Part shown: one piece after another, positions 18,487 to 29,061 of the stretch
How the letters are laid out: each line of letters starts with the position of its first letter
Numbering within the stretch: the stretch's first letter is position 1
NCBI GenBank assembly: GCA_020853575.1
Contig: JADYYP010000035.1
Location: 62,001-126,000, forward strand
Source of the DNA: Planctomycetota bacterium
GTDB lineage: Bacteria > Planctomycetota > UBA1135 > GCA-002686595
Direction of reading: 5' to 3'
Length of the DNA: 64,000 bases
Made by a program: the position numbers and the translations under genes
The notes under the pieces: model-generated
Databases searched by the model: none
What the model was told of the DNA's origin: nothing
The model's input: the letters and a program-made list of their open reading frames with translations, nothing else

Positions 18487-19899
18487 GTGACGGAACCCGA
18501 CCTCCACTCCCTCAAGATCGATCGCTCGGCCTCGAGCTTCCGCCGCCGCCGCGGCTGGGGCGGGCTCGTCGGGTGGCTGGTGGTGTTGGCCGTGCTCGGC
18601 GGAGCGCTGTTCGTTTTCCGCGTCCCGCTGCTCGAGTTCGTCGACGGCCTGCGCTTGCCCAAGGTGAGCGTGCTCCAGGTCTCCAAGCAGAGCGCCGCCG
18701 CCGCGAGCGCGGTCTCGGGCACGGCCGCGAACGGCTACGTGGTCGCCGCCAAGCGCGCCGCGCTCTCGGCCGACACGCCCGGGCGCATCGTCGAGATGAA
18801 CGTCACCGAGGGCTCGGTGGTCAAGAAGGGCCAGGTCGTGGCGCGCCTGTACGCCGAGGAGTACCGCGCCGCGTTGCTGCGCGCCGAGAAGGAGCTCGAG
18901 GCGCAGCGGGCCTCGGTCGCGCGCGCGCGCGTCGATGTCGAGGCCGCGGCGCTGGAGATCGCGACGCGCGAGGCCGATGTCCAGCGCGCGCAGGCGGACA
19001 TCGACGAGCAAGCGGCGGCACTCGAGCTCGCCAAGGCCAAGCTGGAGCGGGCCGAGAAGATGCTGCGCGAGAAGATCTGGGACGCGCAGACGGTCGACAA
19101 CGCGCGCGCCGAGCTGGTGCGCGTGCAAGGCGCACTCGATGCGGCGCAGGCCGGGCTCAGGGCGGCGCGTGCGGCTTCGGCCCAAAGCCGTGGTCGCGTC
19201 GATGCGCTGCAGGCCGCGGTGAGCGAAAGCGAAGCGCGGGTACCGGTGCTCGAGTCCGGCGTCGCGTTGGCGCGCGCCACGCTCGACAAGACCGAGGTTC
19301 GCGCGCCTTTCGACGGCATCGTCGTGCTCAAGGACGCCGAGGTCGGCGAGGTGGTCACGCCCAACGGCGTGGGTGGCAACGCGCGCGGCTCGGTGGCGAC
19401 GATGGTCGACTGGAGCTCGCTCGAGGTGCAGGTCGAGTTGCCCGAGACCTCGCTGGAGGCCGCGGTGGTCGGCGAGAACGCGCGCATCTACCTCGATGCC
19501 TACCCCGACCGTGCCTACGCCGGACATGTGCAGCGCATCTGGCCCACGGCCAATCGCCAGAAGGCGACGGTCGAAGTGCGCGTCGCTTTCGATGTGCCGG
19601 ACACGATGCTGCGGCCCGAAATGGGCGCGCGTGTGGTGTTCGCGCCGAAGGACGTGCAGCCCGCGGCGTCGAGCGCGGAAGCGACGATCCTGATCCCGCT
19701 CGCCGCCGTGGTCTCGATCGAAGGCGCCAAGTTCGTGTTCGTGCTCGAGCGCGACGTGGCGCGTGCGCGCGCCGTGAAGCTCGGCGAGGAACGCGGCGGT
19801 CGCGTGCTCGTGCAACAAGGCCTGAGCGGCGGCGAGCGCATCGTCGCCCAGCCCCCCTACTCGTTGAAGGACGGCGACCGCGTCCACATCCAGGAGTGA
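18487..19899 (+). CDS. HlyD/MacA-type periplasmic adaptor (membrane-fusion protein)
   Basis: This 470-residue adaptor has one N-terminal membrane anchor (residues about 25-48). A biotinyl-lipoyl half (ADTPGRIVEMNVTEGSVVKKGQVVARL) comes next, then a long Ala/Glu/Arg coiled-coil hairpin (about 130-260). The second lipoyl half (TEVRAPFDGIVVLKDAEVGEVV), a beta-barrel and a C-terminal domain follow. It would link an inner-membrane pump to the outer envelope. No ATG is available near the conserved N terminus; the GTG at 18487 is the best start. It is followed after 5 bp by its ATPase and then two permeases, a MacAB-like arrangement. Confidence 0.9.
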   Translation: MTEPDLHSLKIDRSASSFRRRRGWGGLVGWLVVLAVLGGALFVFRVPLLEFVDGLRLPKVSVLQVSKQSAAAASAVSGTAANGYVVAAKRAALSADTPGRIVEMNVTEGSVVKKGQVVARLYAEEYRAALLRAEKELEAQRASVARARVDVEAAALEIATREADVQRAQADIDEQAAALELAKAKLERAEKMLREKIWDAQTVDNARAELVRVQGALDAAQAGLRAARAASAQSRGRVDALQAAVSESEARVPVLESGVALARATLDKTEVRAPFDGIVVLKDAEVGEVVTPNGVGGNARGSVATMVDWSSLEVQVELPETSLEAAVVGENARIYLDAYPDRAYAGHVQRIWPTANRQKATVEVRVAFDVPDTMLRPEMGARVVFAPKDVQPAASSAEATILIPLAAVVSIEGAKFVFVLERDVARARAVKLGEERGGRVLVQQGLSGGERIVAQPPYSLKDGDRVHIQE

Positions 19900-19904
19900 G
19901 CTCG

Positions 19905-20615
19905 ATGAGCGACCCGATGATCCGCGTCCGCGATCTCTCCAAGCGCTATGCGCGCGGTGGAGAGACCTTGACGGTGCTCGACCGCCTGAACCTCGAGATG
20001 GAGGAAGGGCGCTTCTATGCGCTGATGGGTCCATCGGGTTCGGGCAAGACCACGCTGCTCAACTTGATCGGCGGCCTCGACACGCCCGACAGCGGCTCGC
20101 TGTTCGTGGCGGGTGAGGATCTGGCGCGACTCTCGGGCGCGGAGCTGGCGCACTGGCGCGGCGCGAGCGTCGGTTTCGTGTTCCAGGGTTTCAATCTCAT
20201 CCCGGTCTTGACCGCCATCGAGAACGTGATGCTGCCCTTGACCTTGACCTCGCTCTCCAAGGCGCAGCGCCGCAAGAACGCCGAGACCGCGCTGCGACTG
20301 GTGGGACTGGGCGACCGTTTGGACCACCGGCCGCGACAACTCTCCGGTGGACAGGAGCAACGCGTGGCGATCGCGCGCGCGATCGTCACCGACCCCAAGG
20401 TGATCCTGGCGGACGAGCCCACCGGCGACCTCGACCGCAAGTCGGCCGAGCAGGTGCTCGATCTGCTCCAGCGCCTCAATCGCGAGTTCAAGAAGACCAT
20501 CCTGATGGTGACGCACGATCCGCACGCCGCCGAGCGCGCGCAATCGGTGGTGCACCTCGACAAGGGCCAGCTCGGCCGCATCGAACACAACGACGCCGGC
20601 GCGGCCGCGCGCTGA
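19905..20615 (+). CDS. ABC transporter ATPase (MacB/LolD type)
   Basis: This 236-residue ATP-binding protein has a Walker A (GPSGSGKTT, about residue 42), Q-loop, signature LSGGQEQRVAIARA (about 146) and Walker B with VILADEPTGDLD (about 166). The size and the PTGDLD sequence are typical of the LolD/MacB/FtsE branch, which powers mechanotransmission permeases rather than solute uptake. It lies between the adaptor and two FtsX/MacB-like permeases and is presumably their shared motor. Confidence 0.95.
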   Translation: MSDPMIRVRDLSKRYARGGETLTVLDRLNLEMEEGRFYALMGPSGSGKTTLLNLIGGLDTPDSGSLFVAGEDLARLSGAELAHWRGASVGFVFQGFNLIPVLTAIENVMLPLTLTSLSKAQRRKNAETALRLVGLGDRLDHRPRQLSGGQEQRVAIARAIVTDPKVILADEPTGDLDRKSAEQVLDLLQRLNREFKKTILMVTHDPHAAERAQSVVHLDKGQLGRIEHNDAGAAAR

Positions 20616-20626
20616 AGGAGCGGCCC

Positions 20627-21784
20627 GTGTTCAAGCTCGTCGTCCAGAACCTCCTGCGGCACCCGCTGCGCTCGATCCTCACCGTGGGCTCGGTGTGCGT
20701 CGCGGTGTTCCTGCTGTGCCTCTTGCGCTCGATCGTGACCACCATGAACGCCGGGCTCGAGGCCGCGAGCGCCACGCGCTTGGTGGCGATGAGCTCGATC
20801 AGCCTGTTCGTCGACATGCCGCTGTCCTACCAGGACAAGATCGCGCGCGTCGAAGGCGTCGAGGACATCGTCAAGTGGCAGTGGTTCGGCGCCTACTACC
20901 AGAGCCCGGACAACTTCTTCGGGCAGTTCGCGGTCGATCCCGAGCGCATGCGCGCGATCTATCCCGAGTGCCAGGTCGAGGCCGATGGCTGGGAGCGACT
21001 GGCGCGCACGCGCAACGGCTGCATCGTCGGCTACCAGCTCGCCGATCAGTTCGGTTGGAAGGTCGGCGACAAGATCCCGATGATCGGCGCGCTGTTCCCG
21101 CATCCCAGCGGATCGGCCTGGGAGTTCGAGTTGGTCGGTGTGTACCGCTCGACGCAGCCCAACTTCGACAACCGCACGATGTTCTTCCGCTGGGACTTCT
21201 TCGAGGAGACGCTGAAGTCCGACGGCCAAGAGCCGGGAGTCGGGGTGTTCGTGATGAAAGTCGGCCCGGGCGCCGACGTGCCGCGCATCCTGAGCGAGGT
21301 CGAGGCGCTGTTCGAGAACGGCCCGATGCGCGTGAAGTGCGACACCGAGTCGGAATTCACGCGCCAGTTCATGTCGATGATGGGCGACATCCCGATGTTC
21401 TTGGGCTGGATCGGCACCGGTGTGCTGGTGGCGATCTTGCTCGGCGCGGTCAACACCATGTTGATGGCGGGTCGCGAGCAGATCCACGACGTCGGGATCC
21501 TCAAGGCGCTGGGCTTCACCGATGGCGACTCGTTCCGCGTGCTGATCTCGCAGTCGCTGTTCCTGTGCACCTTGGGCGGAGCCGCCGGGGTCGGCCTGGC
21601 GCTGCTGACGGCGGGCTTCTTCGAGGTGGTGCTGGGGCAGTTCTTCCCCGGCTACCACATCGCGCCGAGCACCTCGGTGATGGCGGTGGTGGTCACGGTC
21701 CTGATCGGTTTCGCGGCCGGCATCGTGCCTGCCTGGCGAGCCAAGAACATGCGCTGCGTCGAGGCGCTGCGCACCGGCGTGTAG
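20627..21784 (+). CDS. FtsX/MacB-like ABC permease 1
   Basis: This 385-residue permease has one N-terminal membrane helix (about residues 15-38), a large extracytoplasmic domain, and three C-terminal helices in the FtsX arrangement, ending in FAAGIVPAWRAKNMRCVEALRTG. GTG is the start, preceded by AAGGAG 6 bp upstream, one of the clear Shine-Dalgarno sites in the window. It pairs with the next gene to form a heterodimeric MacB/LolCE-like unit, probably exporting a peptide, lipid or lipoprotein. The substrate is not visible. Confidence 0.9.
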   Translation: MFKLVVQNLLRHPLRSILTVGSVCVAVFLLCLLRSIVTTMNAGLEAASATRLVAMSSISLFVDMPLSYQDKIARVEGVEDIVKWQWFGAYYQSPDNFFGQFAVDPERMRAIYPECQVEADGWERLARTRNGCIVGYQLADQFGWKVGDKIPMIGALFPHPSGSAWEFELVGVYRSTQPNFDNRTMFFRWDFFEETLKSDGQEPGVGVFVMKVGPGADVPRILSEVEALFENGPMRVKCDTESEFTRQFMSMMGDIPMFLGWIGTGVLVAILLGAVNTMLMAGREQIHDVGILKALGFTDGDSFRVLISQSLFLCTLGGAAGVGLALLTAGFFEVVLGQFFPGYHIAPSTSVMAVVVTVLIGFAAGIVPAWRAKNMRCVEALRTGV

Positions 21785-21795
21785 CGGAGAACGCG

Positions 21796-22992
21796 ATGCT
21801 CATCCCGATCAGCTACAACCTGCGCAGCCTGTTCGTCCGCCGCGCCGCGACCTTGCTCACCGTGCTCGGCATCGGTGCCACGGTGGCCATCTTCGCGGGC
21901 GTGCTCGCGCTGCAACAGGGCTTCAAGACCATGTTCGTCGCCGGCGGCCGCGAGGACGTCGTGGTGTTCCTGCGCCCGGGCGCGACGGGCGAAACCGACA
22001 GCCAATTCCGCCGCGATCTGGGCCTGAAGCTGATCAAGGGCCTGCCCGAGATCGAGCTCGGGCCCAACGGCCCGCTGGCCTCGATGGAATGCTATTTCGC
22101 CGTGCTGCGGCCCAAGATGGACGGCGGACAGGTCAACGTGCCGATGCGCGGCGTGCAGCCGGCGACCTTCGAGATCCGCGGCGACGAGATCAAGATCGTC
22201 GAGGGACGCAACTTCACGCCGGGCACCGACGAGGTCATCGTCGGTCGCAAGCTGGTCGAACGTCTGCAGGACTGCCGGCTGGGAGACGTGTTGCAGATCA
22301 ACACCACGCCCTGTCGGGTGGTCGGCGTGTTCGACCACCAAGGCGCGTATTCGAGCGAGATCTGGGGCGATCTCGAGCGCTTCCTGGCGACGCTCGATCG
22401 CTACGGGCCCAACCGCGTGATCGCCAAGGTCAAGCCCGGCACGCTGGTCGGTGATCCGGACGCCGAGGGCGGTCCGGAGCCGGGCTCGCTCGCGGCGCGC
22501 GTCAAGAACGACAACGAGGTACCGGCGAAGGCCCTGACCGAGAAGCAGTTCCTGCTGTCGCAGACACGCATGCTGGGCGGGATCCTGCTGTTCTTGGGCG
22601 TGGTGCTGGCCTTCATCATGGGCATCGGCGCCACCTTCACGGCGATCAACACCATGCTCTCGGCGATCAGCTCGCGCACCTCCGAGATCGGCATCCTGCT
22701 CTCGATGGGTTTTCGGCCGCTGCCGATCTTCCTGTCCTTCATGTTCGAGTCGATCGTGCTGTGCGTGCTCGGCGGATTCGCCGGTTGCTTGCTGGCGCTG
22801 CCCTTCAACGGCATCGAGACCGGCACCATGAACGGCCAGACCTTCACCGAGGTGGCCTTCGCCTTCCGCGTCACGCCCGCGGTGTTGGTCGCCTCCGTCA
22901 GCTTCTCACTGCTGCTCGGGCTGTTCGGTGGCGTGTGGCCGGCGTTCCGGGCCTGCCGCATGACGCCGACCGAGGCGCTGCGCCGTCAGTAG
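21796..22992 (+). CDS. FtsX/MacB-like ABC permease 2
   Basis: This 398-residue permease has the same topology as its upstream partner: an N-terminal helix at about residues 17-38, a periplasmic domain, and helices near 275, 325 and 370. It carries the closing motif GVWPAFRACRMTPTEALRR characteristic of this superfamily. Eleven base pairs separate the two permease genes. The pair with ATPase and adaptor forms a complete tripartite exporter lacking only an outer-membrane channel, which would be encoded elsewhere. Confidence 0.9.
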   Translation: MLIPISYNLRSLFVRRAATLLTVLGIGATVAIFAGVLALQQGFKTMFVAGGREDVVVFLRPGATGETDSQFRRDLGLKLIKGLPEIELGPNGPLASMECYFAVLRPKMDGGQVNVPMRGVQPATFEIRGDEIKIVEGRNFTPGTDEVIVGRKLVERLQDCRLGDVLQINTTPCRVVGVFDHQGAYSSEIWGDLERFLATLDRYGPNRVIAKVKPGTLVGDPDAEGGPEPGSLAARVKNDNEVPAKALTEKQFLLSQTRMLGGILLFLGVVLAFIMGIGATFTAINTMLSAISSRTSEIGILLSMGFRPLPIFLSFMFESIVLCVLGGFAGCLLALPFNGIETGTMNGQTFTEVAFAFRVTPAVLVASVSFSLLLGLFGGVWPAFRACRMTPTEALRRQ

Positions 22993-22995
22993 CGC

Positions 22996-23001
22996 TAGGA
23001 T
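22996..23001 (+). promoter_or_regulatory. -10-like TAGGAT 9 bp before a start codon
   Basis: GCTAGGAT begins 3 bp after the permease stop and ends 9 bp before the GTG at 23011. It suggests that the cupin gene has its own, leaderless, promoter despite following the exporter operon closely. Confidence 0.45.
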
Positions 23002-23010
23002 GCGCCGCGC

Positions 23011-23373
23011 GTGAATCACAGTCCGTCGCACGAACGCAAGCCCTGGGGCGAGTACCGCGTGCTGCACGACGCGCCTGGCTTCAAGGTCAAGCGCGTCGAT
23101 GTCGCTCCCGGGCAGCGCCTGTCGTACCAACGCCACGCGCAACGCGCCGAACACTGGGTGATCGTCGCCGGCCGCGCGCGCGTGACGCTCGAGGGGCGCG
23201 AGCTCGAGCTCGTCCCCGGTCAAGCGCTCGACATCGCCCCGCGCCAGGCCCACCGCATCCAGAACATCGGCGCCGAAATGCTGTCGTTCATCGAGGTTCA
23301 GACCGGCAGCTACTTCGGCGAGGACGACATCGAGCGCCTGACCGACGACTACGGCCGCGCCGATTCCAAGTGA
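23011..23373 (+). CDS. cupin protein, mannose-6-phosphate isomerase type II-like
   Basis: This 120-residue single cupin domain resembles the C-terminal isomerase domain of bifunctional ManC proteins. It has a conserved opening KPWGEYRVL, the metal-binding first cupin motif (QRHAQRAEHWVIVAG, with histidines and glutamate), and the second motif near IAPRQAHRIQN. It may interconvert mannose- and fructose-6-phosphate or simply bind a sugar phosphate. GTG start without Shine-Dalgarno. Its 3' end overlaps that of the convergent NUDIX-like gene by 25 bp. Confidence 0.85.
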   Translation: MNHSPSHERKPWGEYRVLHDAPGFKVKRVDVAPGQRLSYQRHAQRAEHWVIVAGRARVTLEGRELELVPGQALDIAPRQAHRIQNIGAEMLSFIEVQTGSYFGEDDIERLTDDYGRADSK

Positions 23374-24226
23374 CGCGCGAGCGCCAGTAGGCGCAGCTCG
23401 GAGGTCGGATGCAGCGGCGTGTGGGCCGGTGCACCGCCGCGCGCGGCCAGCTCGCGCAATCGTCCCGGCTCGGCGGCGACGAAGTCCAGGGAGGCGACGT
23501 CGACGGCATCGACGGCGCGGGCGGCGCGTTCGCGGACCTCGCGCGCGGTTTCCGCGGCCCGCACCAGCGACAAGCAGGCGAAATTCAGGGTCTCGAGCTC
23601 GACCAAGGGCATCAGGAACTCGACGCGCGCGCGAGCCGTGTCGAGGCCGAGCTCCTCGCGGACGCCGCGACGGATGGCCGCGTCCAGCGCGTCGTCGCCG
23701 CGGCAGTCCTCGGCGATCATCTGCTCCTCGAACGTCGCGGCCCAATGCAGCGGACGGTAGAGCACGCCCGCGGCGCGGCGCATCAACACCAGCGCGCCGT
23801 CGCTGGTCACGATCAAGCCGTGCACCGCGCCCAGTCCCGGCGTCAGCGGCTGGCCCTCGAGCGCGCTCTCGAGCCAGTGCTGCGCGAACGGCGGCAGCTC
23901 CGGACTGGAGAGCAACGCCAGATGGAAGGCGCGGCCGAGCTCCCAGGTCGTCGGAGCGAATGCGATCTCGACCTGCTCGTCGCGCACGCTGCAGCGCACC
24001 GCGCGCACTTTGGCTTCGAGCCCGGCACCCGTCGCTTGCGGACCGGAGCGTTCGAGGAACGCGCGCACGCTGGCCTCGAGCTCGGGCTCGCGCGCGAGCA
24101 ACGTGCTGCTCACGCGAGCCGGCCGCGCCACGCACAGCGGCACCTCCGCTGCGAGCCCCGCGACGAGTCCTCGCGCACGACGCTCGCTCCATGCGCGCGC
24201 GAGCCGAGCGGCCTGGGCTCCCGCGC

Positions 24227-24230
<4 letters not shown>
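23349..24230 (-). CDS. NUDIX-like domain protein
   Basis: This 293-residue protein has a C-terminal NUDIX-like fold. LIVTSDGALVLMRR is the first strand pair, and AAIRRGVREELGL corresponds to the NUDIX helix, although the first RE of the canonical box is RR. Hydrolysis of a nucleoside diphosphate derivative is therefore uncertain. The N-terminal 130 residues are not recognised. The start is a GTG at 24230 whose GTGA overlaps the kinase stop, so translation should be coupled to the Ser/Thr kinase upstream. A role in the same signalling unit is only suggested by this coupling. Confidence 0.7.
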
Positions 24231-25432
<1,202 letters not shown>

Positions 25433-25526
25433 CGCGAGGCGCGCTACTCGAACGATCGCGGGGCGCGCGCGCAAGCCGCCACGCGCGCGCTCTCGCGTTT
25501 CCGCGCGAGCGCCGGGCCGCGACGGC

Positions 25527-26282
25527 TCACTCGCCGTGCACCTGCGGCTTGTGGCTCAAGGCCTCGATCAACGCGCGCAGCTCGTCGTCGAGATCGCGAT
25601 CGCTGCCGACCGTCTCGGCGATCTCGGTCCGCAGCGACTCGCGGAACGCGCCGCGCATGCGGTGCAGCGCGACCTTGACCGCGCCCTCGGTCATGCCCAG
25701 GTCCTTGGCCATCGCCAGGCGCGAATCCGAATCCTCGGCCGAGACCAGCGCGCTGCGCAGGCGCTCGAACAAGGCCGCCTTGCCGCGCTTGGAATACTCG
25801 CCTTGCAGTCGCGCCAAGGCGCGCTCGAGCACCGCCAGCGCCCAATTGCGCTCGTACTCCATCTCGGGAGTCAGCTTGGTCGTCGGCTCGCGCCGGAACT
25901 TCTCGTCGGCGATCTCGAAGTCCAGGCTCAGCGGCCGCGAGCCACCGCCGCGCTTCTGGGCGTGCAGCTTGTCCCACTCGTTGGCCAGGAAGTTCTTCAG
26001 CGATCCGAGCAGGAAGGCGCGGAAGCGACCGCGCGCGGGATCGGCGACACCGACGACGTTCTTCTCGAGCAGCCGCGCGAAGAAAGCCTGCGTCAGATCC
26101 GAGGCATCCTCGGTGCTGTAGCCGCGCCGGCGCACATAGGCGTAGAGCGGATACCAATAGACCTCGCACAGCTCCGAGAGCGCCGCCCTCGATGTCGGCG
26201 AGCCGACCCGTCCGGCCTCGACCACCACGCTCCAACGCGTGGTCAGGAAGGGCGTGTCGCCCCGCTCGTGCGCGTCGTGCAT
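25527..26282 (-). CDS. ECF RNA polymerase sigma factor
   Basis: This 251-residue ECF-like sigma factor has region 2 with YWYPLYAYVRRRG....EDASDLTQAFFARLL (about residues 40-75) and region 4 near 185-220 (MAKDLGMTEGAVKVALHRMRGAF). A 60-residue linker is longer than in RpoE. The GDTPFLTTRWSVV start is typical of planctomycete ECFs associated with Ser/Thr kinases. The ATG at 26282 is preceded 7 bp upstream by TACCAT, so it may be leaderless. It probably forms a regulatory unit with the kinase downstream. Confidence 0.9.
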   Translation of the reverse strand: MHDAHERGDTPFLTTRWSVVVEAGRVGSPTSRAALSELCEVYWYPLYAYVRRRGYSTEDASDLTQAFFARLLEKNVVGVADPARGRFRAFLLGSLKNFLANEWDKLHAQKRGGGSRPLSLDFEIADEKFRREPTTKLTPEMEYERNWALAVLERALARLQGEYSKRGKAALFERLRSALVSAEDSDSRLAMAKDLGMTEGAVKVALHRMRGAFRESLRTEIAETVGSDRDLDDELRALIEALSHKPQVHGE

Positions 26283-26289
26283 CACGGCG

Positions 26290-26295
26290 ATGGTA
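26290..26295 (-). promoter_or_regulatory. -10-like TACCAT 7 bp before a start codon
   Basis: Minus-strand GCTACCAT ends 7 bp before the ATG at 26282 of the ECF sigma gene. No Shine-Dalgarno is present in that interval. Confidence 0.45.
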
Positions 26296-26370
26296 GCGAG
26301 CACGCGGAGCGCGGAGCCAGCTCCACACTCCGCGTTCCCGCGGCCGGCGCGCAATTCGAGGCGTGCGCCC

Positions 26371-27696
26371 TCACTTCTTCGGCGCTTCCTCGGCCAGCAG
26401 CGCGCGGATCGTGCTCTCGAGCTCGTCCTCGCCCGGATCGACGTGACGGATCACGCCCTGCTTGTCGATCAGGAAGATGTGCGGCCAATAGCGCGTGTTC
26501 CAGCGCGAGGCCCACGGGCCGCCGGTGGAGCCATCGACGGCGTTGCGCCAACCGATGCGCTCGTCGACCAAGCGCTTCTTGAGCGCGGCGCGCGCGCTCT
26601 CGATGTACTGGGCTTCTTCCTCGCTCAGCTTGACTTGCCCCGCCGGCCCGAAGTTGCGCGCGGCGTGGAAGCGCTCGTTGCGCGCGTTGATCGCGGCGCG
26701 GTCGAGCTTCGTGCCTTCCGGCGGCGGCGGTTGGTCGCTGTTGACTCCGAGCAGGGCGAAGGGTTGGTCCTTCAGGCGCTCCACGAGCTCCTTTTCGTGT
26801 GGCAGCATCGCCACACACGGGCCTCACCAGAAGCCCCAGAAATCGAGCATCACCACCTTGCCGCGATAGTCGGAGAGCTTGAAGCGCGCGCCGGTCTCGT
26901 CGAGCGCCTCGAAGTCAGGTGCGGGCGAGCCCACCCCCAGGTGGTCGAGCTCGAACACGAACGCGCTGGCGACGCGCGCGTAGCTCTTGCCCGCGGGCAT
27001 GTTGAGGTCGCCGAAGGTCTTGGCGAGCTCGTCGTACAGTCCGCGCGCGGTCTTGCGGTTCTCGTCGCGCTTGGCCGCATCGGCGCGTCCGCTCCCGAGC
27101 TCGACGGCGAGCGCGAAGGTCGCCGCGGCCTTGACCTTGCGGTGCGGAGACCCGCCGCGGATCTTGCCCAGCGCGTCGACCACGCTGACGTGGCTCAGCG
27201 GCCCGCCGTACTGCAGGCCGAGGCAGAAGGCCTCGAGCTCCTCGGCGGCCAGGTGGTCGCTGAGCAGCGCGGCCAGTGCTCGCTCGCAGGCGCGCGGGCT
27301 GCCCCCGGGCGCGGACGAATCGAGCTCGATGATCTGGATGTAGCACGAGAGCGCCGCCGGCGTGCCCTTCTGGCGCGCGGCCAGCGCCTCGAAGCGCGGC
27401 AGGAATCCGGCGCTGGGGTCGTTCTCGCTCCACCACTGCGACTGGCGCCGCTGGTAGGCCTCGCGCTCTTCCGCGCTGGCCTTGGCGTCGTCGAACTTCT
27501 GCGCGGCCTGCCACTCGTCGAAGCGCTGGTAGAAGCCCTCGCGCGCCTTGTCGAGCTCCTCGACCAGCGCCTCGAACTCGCCCTGGGCTGCGTCGTCCTG
27601 CACGACGCGCGGCGGGGTCCAAGCGGTCGCGCCCGGCAGCACACCGGGCGCCGGCCCGAGGGCCGCCAAGCCCAGACAACACAGAATGCGGTGCAT
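26371..27696 (-). CDS. TlpA/redoxin-like thioredoxin-fold selenoprotein (in-frame TGA = Sec291)
   Basis: If the TGA at 26826-26824 is read as selenocysteine, one 441-residue protein results. It has a signal peptide (residues 1-25), a helical middle region (about 35-235) and a C-terminal TlpA/redoxin domain from LGVGSPAPDFEALD. The active site reads FWGFW-U-GPC, with U291 where relatives have the first Cys of CGPC, and the resolving C294 intact. The frame continues without a break, and the downstream 147 residues hold the expected VAMLPHEKELVERL, LLGVNSD and WPHIFLID landmarks. A 7-bp hairpin starts 7 nt after the TGA. The start ATG has AAGGAG upstream. It is probably an exported thiol/selenol redox protein. 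The alternative is a Cys-to-stop nonsense mutation. Confidence 0.82.
26797..26816 (-). promoter_or_regulatory. SECIS-like hairpin following the in-frame TGA
   Basis: Read on the minus strand, GTGTGGC (26816-26810) pairs perfectly with GCCACAC (26803-26797) around the loop GATGCT. A T-G pair extends the stem. The loop begins 14 nt after the TGA and starts with G. A stem-loop at this distance, with a G at the start of the loop, is what bacterial SelB-dependent SECIS elements look like. Confidence 0.7.
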
Positions 27697-28096
27697 GCGT
27701 GACTCCTTGCGGGGAGCCCGAGCGTCCGGGGCAGGAACTCCCGCCCGCGCGACGGACTCGAGCGTGCCTGCGACCAGCCTAGCGTCGCCACCGGGCGCTC
27801 TGCCCGCGGAAGTGCTCCAACAACTGAGTGCGGCGACCGTAGCGAAGGCCTCCCAACAGGCGGATCCTGCACCCGCGAGCGTCGGGCGGCTTGCTTGCCG
27901 CGACCGGCGCTCGCGAGTACAAGATTCGCCCCCTTTGTTTCCCCCTGCCGCACGTGGGCCGGCCCTCGCGAGCGAGGACTGGCGCGTGAGCAGGCGCGGA
28001 GCGACCGGTCGTGGGCGCGGCAGAGCGCGCGCAACCCGACGCCGCCCGCTGCACTTCCCGACCCCCCTGACCCCTGTCCCACGAGCACACCGATCC
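27697..28096. other. 400-bp divergent intergenic region
   Basis: This GC-rich gap separates the selenoprotein gene from the Gld-like ABC operon. Only the AAGGAG before 27696 stands out. No tRNA, hairpin terminator, repeat or convincing short coding sequence was recognised in it. Confidence 0.6.
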
Positions 28097-29050
28097 ATGG
28101 GCGCGATGATCGAAATCCAGAACCTCCAGAAGAGGTTCGGCGACATCACCGCGGTCGACGGAGTGAGCTTCGACGTCGATCGCGGCGAAGTGCTCGGCTT
28201 CCTCGGCCCCAACGGTGCCGGCAAGTCGACCACGATGAAGATGCTGACCGGCTTCCTTCCGCCGAGCGGCGGAACGGCGCGCGTCGGCGGCCACGACATC
28301 ACCTCCGACGCGCTGGCGGCCAAGCGCCTGATCGGCTACCTGCCCGAGGGCGCGCCGCTCTATCCGGACATGACGCCGGAGGGCTTCCTGGCCTTCATCG
28401 CCGAGATCCGCGGCTACCGCGGGGCCGAGGTGCGCGCGCGCGTCGACGACGTCGTGCAGAAGGTGCAGCTCCAGAAGGTCATGCGCCAGCCGATCGAGAC
28501 GCTCTCCAAGGGTTTCAAGCGCCGCGTGGGCCTGGCCCAGGCGATCCTGCACGATCCGCAGGTGCTGGTGCTCGACGAGCCCACCGACGGCCTCGATCCC
28601 AATCAGAAGCACGAGGTGCGCGGGCTGATCCGCTCGATGCAGAAGGACAAGGTGATCATCCTCTCGACGCACATCCTCGAGGAGGTCGAGGCGCTGTGCT
28701 CGCGCGTGATCATCATCGCCGGTGGCAAGTTGGTCGTCGACTGCACTCCGGCGCAGCTCGCCGCCAAGTCGAAGTGGCACAACGCCGTGCGCGTCGAGAT
28801 CCCCAAGACCGAGTCGGCGCGCGTCGGGGCCAGCTTGGCGGACATGTTCGGATCCGCGGCCGTCGAGCAGCTCGCGACCGAGGACGACGACGTGTCGCTG
28901 TTGGTCTCCACCAAGGAGCGGCGCTCGATCCTGAGCGAGATCAGCCAGCGCGCCCAGAGCGAGAAGTGGAAGCTCGACGGCCTGCACGTCGAGCATGGCA
29001 AGCTCGACGAAGTGTTCCGCGAGCTGACTCGGCCGACGGTCGCGAACTAG
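28097..29050 (+). CDS. ABC transporter ATPase (GldA-like)
   Basis: This 317-residue ATPase has a Walker A (GPNGAGKSTT), a signature-region variant LSKGFKRRVGLAQA, and Walker B LVLDEPTDGLDP. The last 90 residues (from about 225) form the accessory domain seen in GldA/NatA-like exporters. The replacement of LSGG by LSKG is usual in the GldA/CcmA branch. ATG at 28097 or 28106 are both possible. It begins an operon with a permease, a GldG-like protein and a DUF4340 protein, the composition of the Gld-type transporter. Confidence 0.92.
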   Translation: MGAMIEIQNLQKRFGDITAVDGVSFDVDRGEVLGFLGPNGAGKSTTMKMLTGFLPPSGGTARVGGHDITSDALAAKRLIGYLPEGAPLYPDMTPEGFLAFIAEIRGYRGAEVRARVDDVVQKVQLQKVMRQPIETLSKGFKRRVGLAQAILHDPQVLVLDEPTDGLDPNQKHEVRGLIRSMQKDKVIILSTHILEEVEALCSRVIIIAGGKLVVDCTPAQLAAKSKWHNAVRVEIPKTESARVGASLADMFGSAAVEQLATEDDDVSLLVSTKERRSILSEISQRAQSEKWKLDGLHVEHGKLDEVFRELTRPTVAN

Positions 29051-29061
29051 GAGCCTCCCCC

